Shown here one piece after another: positions 33,313 to 35,914 of a stretch of 35,914 bases of DNA. This DNA is from Komarekiella atlantica HA4396-MV6 (GTDB lineage Bacteria; Cyanobacteriota; Cyanobacteriia; Cyanobacteriales; Nostocaceae), in the NCBI GenBank assembly GCA_019359395.1, contig JAHHHK010000050.1:1-35914 (forward strand), given 5' to 3'. Both the position numbers and the translations under genes were made by a program. The notes beneath the pieces are model-generated. The model was given only the letters and a program-made list of their open reading frames with translations. It made no database searches and was not told the origin of the DNA. The first letter of the stretch is position 1, and every line of letters begins with the position of its first letter.

Positions 33313-33750
33313 GTAGTAAAACCTCCATTTTATATAAAAGTAATTAATCCTAATTAAGACCATCAGACTTCAAAGTATACTCACGTAACTGTGTGAACTT
33401 TACATCAAAATTGCTTAGCAAGTAAGTAGGGCGTAAATAAACATAATTGTTAAGGTCTTGAGCCAATAGTTATCGTTAGGGAGGGTAACTGACAACTAAA
33501 CTGACGCCTGCTGAAATTGTCATGACAAATATTTACATTTTTTTGTGCCTACTTAACTTAAATTTTCAGACTTGTTATCAAACGTGCCAAATGTAACAAA
33601 AAAGTTATGAAAATTATAATTTGTAATATATATACATATTTAAACAAATAATTTGTGTATAGAGAAATATTAAAAAGAAGAGAATACTTCAGAGCCGATA
33701 TTTCCCATTTACGAATATTTAGTCGCTGATCCGCAAAAAAATCAAAAAAC
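33313..33750. promoter_or_regulatory. 438-base divergent regulatory region
   Basis: Lies between the small ORF (minus) and the PatA-like gene (plus). AT-rich, with a long low-GC block at 33590-33680 (TAATATATATACATATTT) that may hold the plus-strand promoter. No tRNA, repeat array or further ORF with a ribosome site was found. Confidence 0.45.
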
Positions 33751-35136
33751 ATGAATAACTCAGGTACATTTACTAAATTACGTCCTCAGAGTTTGTTAAA
33801 ACAGTTATTTAATTGTTCTGAGAGTATTTGTTTACAAGTATTTAGCAACTCAGTTTCCTGGTGGATTTATTTAGAGCAAGGCAAGATAATCTATGCTACC
33901 CATTCAATTGAACCCTTTGATCGATTAGAACGTCATTTGCGTCGCCTTAGCCATCAAATTCCATCACTTACTAATGAAGTTCGTGTTCAATTACGTCTGA
34001 TGTTTGAATCAGATACACATAGTCAAGTAGTAGAACATGAGAGGAACTCTAAAAATCAGCCTCCTGAATATCAAGCTATACAATGGCTTATTAGTCAACA
34101 ATATCTACATTCTACACAAGCAGCAGTACTGATTCCAGAATTGGTTAAAGAGGTGCTTGAATCATTTTTACTGATCAAAAAAGGTACTTATGAACTAACA
34201 GAAGCACTTAATAGAATGCCAATCATTTGCAGATTGAATGTAGAAAATGTTTTAGAACGCTGTCAAGCACGATTAGAGAGTTGGAAGTCTTTCGAGCCTC
34301 AAATTTCTTCTCCCTATCAACGTCCATATCTGTTAATTACTGGTAAACCTTCTAAACAAAACTTACCAGAACTCCAACCAAATTTAACTAACTGGATGAA
34401 GGGTTTTAGCTTACGTCATCTTGCTGTGATTATGAATCAAGACGAAATCGAACTAGCCCACAATTTATACCCTTACATCATTCAGGGAGGAATTATCTTA
34501 CATGAGCCAGATCCACCATTTGATCAGTTACCAAATACATTGGAAGATTTAGCACAATCTTCTAAATTGATAACATTAGTTGATGTTATAGATGAACTAA
34601 GTACCACTAATAGTAAAGCTTACCCAGGTATTTTTGAAGATAATAAAACTAATGTTGAGCAATTACCACAAGTTTCTGAATCTTTAAAAGAAAACCTTCA
34701 GAAATTCACAATAACCAATAATATAAATCCTGCTTCTGAAAGAGTAATACCTGCTACTGTAACTGGCAAAAAAACCTACAAAATTGTTTCTGTAGATGAT
34801 AGCCCCACAATTCTCAAAGAAATTAGCCGTTTTTTAGAAAATGAAAACTTTTCTGTTGTGACGATTAACGAGCCATTAAAAGCTGTGATGTCGATTATCC
34901 GGCACAAACCAGACTTAATTTTATTGGATCTTAACATGGTAGGAATTGATGGATATGAGTTGTGCCAGATTATACGAAATAACTCACTATTTAAAGAAAT
35001 ACCGATTATTTTTGTAACAGGAAACAAGGGGCTTGTAGACAAAGTAAAAGCCAGATTAGTAGGAGCATCTGGATATCTCACTAAACCTTTTACTCGCGCG
35101 GAATTATTGAAGATAGTGTTCATGCATCTGATTTAG
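33751..35136 (+). CDS. PatA-family response regulator (PATAN domain plus C-terminal receiver)
   Basis: A 461-residue protein. The N-terminal 250 residues are a PATAN/DUF4388-like domain, recognisable by LKQLF...GKIIYATHS and FDRLERHLRRL. A poorly conserved linker follows, and a receiver domain starts at about 344: acidic pair D349/D350 in SVDDS, phospho-acceptor D393 in LLDLNM, and K445 in YLTKPF. There is no DNA-binding output domain. PatA in Anabaena is of this architecture and controls heterocyst pattern; other members control motility and development. The protein is longer than PatA itself (about 380 residues, from memory), so it is a paralogue rather than PatA. The ATG has no clear ribosome site. 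It is divergent from the triad and far from a kinase gene of the two-component type. Confidence 0.88.
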   Translation: MNNSGTFTKLRPQSLLKQLFNCSESICLQVFSNSVSWWIYLEQGKIIYATHSIEPFDRLERHLRRLSHQIPSLTNEVRVQLRLMFESDTHSQVVEHERNSKNQPPEYQAIQWLISQQYLHSTQAAVLIPELVKEVLESFLLIKKGTYELTEALNRMPIICRLNVENVLERCQARLESWKSFEPQISSPYQRPYLLITGKPSKQNLPELQPNLTNWMKGFSLRHLAVIMNQDEIELAHNLYPYIIQGGIILHEPDPPFDQLPNTLEDLAQSSKLITLVDVIDELSTTNSKAYPGIFEDNKTNVEQLPQVSESLKENLQKFTITNNINPASERVIPATVTGKKTYKIVSVDDSPTILKEISRFLENENFSVVTINEPLKAVMSIIRHKPDLILLDLNMVGIDGYELCQIIRNNSLFKEIPIIFVTGNKGLVDKVKARLVGASGYLTKPFTRAELLKIVFMHLI

Positions 35137-35161
35137 CCCTTTGAAAGCGTAATATATTTTT

Positions 35162-35230
35162 CTTGGTGTCTTGGCGTCTTTGTGGTTAAAAAGTCAATTT
35201 TGGAACCACTAAGGCACTAAAGCACAAAGG
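35162..35230. repeat. Inverted repeat of AACCACAAAG type after the PatA-like gene
   Basis: CTTGGTGTCTTGGCGTCTTTGTGGTT (cited by its ends CTTGGTGTC and TTTGTGGTT; 35162-35187) is an imperfect inverted copy of AACCACTAAGGCACTAAAGCACAAAGG (ends AACCACT and CACAAAGG; 35204-35230). Identity is about 20 of 26. It could fold into a long hairpin ending the upstream transcript, and is a common spacer repeat in Nostocales. Confidence 0.65.
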
Positions 35231-35253
35231 TAAACAGCCGAAAATTCGGGAAT

Positions 35254-35460
35254 ATGTACATGGCTATTAATCTAGAAATTGACGAAAACTTAATTCAGGA
35301 AGCACTCGAACTTGGTGGTGATCGTACTAAGCGTGCCGTTGTTGAAGAAGCATTGCGAGAGTATGTGCAGCGTCGAAAGCAACTGAAAATTATAGAACTA
35401 TTTGGCACGATTGAATACGACGATGATTATGATTACAAACAACAGCGCCAGAGAGGATGA
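35254..35460 (+). CDS. vapB: VapB-type antitoxin
   Basis: A 68-residue protein, or 66 from the second ATG at 35260. It begins MAINLEIDENLIQEALELGG, then RTKRAVVEEALREYVQRRKQ and an acidic tail (EYDDDYDY). This is the ribbon-helix-helix-like VapB family that binds its own promoter and neutralises a PIN-domain toxin. The stop overlaps the toxin start by 4 bases (ATGA), the classic coupled layout. Confidence 0.88.
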   Translation: MYMAINLEIDENLIQEALELGGDRTKRAVVEEALREYVQRRKQLKIIELFGTIEYDDDYDYKQQRQRG

Positions 35461-35759
35461 AAGTCATTGTTGATACTTCAGTTTGGTCTTTAGCTCTCAG
35501 ACGCGCTAGCAAAGCTGACGACTCACCTTATATTGCATTATTTCATGAATTAATTACGGATGGTCGAGTTGCTTTGCTGGGTGCTGTTCGGCAAGAGGTA
35601 CTTTGCAAAATTCGTCACGCTAACCAATATAATCGGCTTAAAAATTATCTCCGCGCATTTCCAAATCTTGACTTAGAGATTGAAGACTACGAACTTGCTT
35701 CTGAGTTTTATAAGAGGATGTTTGTAAAGTCTAAGATGGTTAAAAATGTCATTCTGTAG
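35457..35759 (+). pseudogene. vapC: VapC-type PIN toxin, C-terminally truncated
   Basis: One hundred residues against about 130 for the family. The start is intact: MKVIVDTSVWSLALRR with catalytic Asp6 and a second acid at Glu47 in VRQEV. Normal similarity ends near ELASEFY (79-85). The last 15 residues (KRMFVKSKMVKNVIL) are unlike the family, and the third and fourth catalytic acids and the end of the fold are missing. The stop lies at the edge of a repeat-like block (TAGACGCTTCTGCGGCTTCCCGCAGGG, key words GCGGCTTCCCGCAGGG). A frameshift or repeat insertion probably destroyed the toxin, leaving vapB able to act alone. Confidence 0.8.
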
Positions 35760-35800
35760 ACGCTTCTGCGGCTTCCCGCAGGGTGTGGAGCAGGGCAAAC
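35757..35800. repeat. Repeat fragment GTAGACGC...GCGGCTTCCCGCAGGG
   Basis: Contains GCGGCTTCCCGCAGGG, a word of common Nostoc dispersed repeats; CCCGCAGGGAAG also occurs at about 18138-18151. It coincides with the premature end of vapC. Confidence 0.55.
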
Positions 35801-35914
35801 GCATCTAAATATAGTACATATATACTAAATATAGGATAAAGGTAGTGATCGCCGGGTGACATGTAGGTAAGGATTCAAGCTTTGATGATAAAGTCATTGT
35901 AAAAGTAGCAATAT
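35801..35914. other. Window end, no gene seen
   Basis: AT-rich sequence with TATAGTACATATATACTAAATATAGG. No reading frame with recognisable content, and no obvious continuation of the vapC fold. Confidence 0.4.

Noticed and set aside
33558-33752. 64-codon frame on the minus strand opposite the PatA-like promoter region
   Set aside because: Very AT-rich, no ribosome site, and it overlaps the likely promoter of the PatA-like gene.

Overview
The window comes from a filamentous, heterocyst-forming cyanobacterium of the Nostoc/Anabaena type. The evidence is the many HIP1 octamers (GCGATCGC) in genes and spacers, the dispersed intergenic repeats of the kind found in Nostocales (AGTAAAC heptamer runs, GTAGAGACG palindromes, AACCACAAAG and CACAGAGG blocks), and a gene content and order that match, from memory, the heterocyst envelope polysaccharide (HEP) island of Anabaena sp. 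PCC 7120 (around hepC-hepA). No database search was run.

Layout. Bases 1-1728 (+) are the 3' end of a non-ribosomal peptide synthetase gene (partial adenylation domain, carrier domain, thioesterase), separated by a convergent hairpin from everything that follows. Bases 1953-28939, all on the minus strand, form the HEP-type island. Read in the direction of transcription it contains: rfbF (CDP-glucose synthesis), an lhgO-like FAD oxidase, a fragment of a hexapeptide acyltransferase, an SDR epimerase/dehydratase, a sugar C-methyltransferase, a GT2, a phytanoyl-CoA-type Fe/2-oxoglutarate dioxygenase, an RmlC-like 3,5-epimerase, a GT4-like enzyme, a SAF-type NAD(P) oxidoreductase, a GT4, a Wzc-like chain-length/tyrosine-kinase protein, hepC (initiating sugar-phosphate transferase family), hepA (ABC exporter), two GT4s, a GT2, a GT4, a GT2, a Wzy/WaaL-like membrane protein and a last GT4. 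Together these would supply sugars, start a lipid-linked oligosaccharide, extend it with nine glycosyltransferases, and export and polymerise it. I see no Wzx flippase and no Wza outer-membrane protein, so HepA is the likely membrane-crossing step.

Bases 29257-33312 (minus) hold a separately terminated signalling operon: a membrane kinase with TPR repeats, a PP2C phosphatase and a von Willebrand A protein. This is the TerY-P triad, equivalent to E. coli yegL-yegK-yegI. A 42-residue small ORF with a strong GGAGG site precedes it and has not been matched to any family. Divergent from it is a PatA-type response regulator (33751-35136), then a VapBC pair whose toxin is cut short next to a repeat fragment.

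The observations most worth checking are the small ORF ahead of the triad, the triad plus PatA-like regulator beside an envelope-polysaccharide island, the HepC protein lacking the usual acidic dyad segment, the C-methyltransferase that has lost three of four zinc cysteines, the incomplete CDP-deoxysugar pathway, the acyltransferase relic, and paired hairpins in the hepC and hepA leaders.
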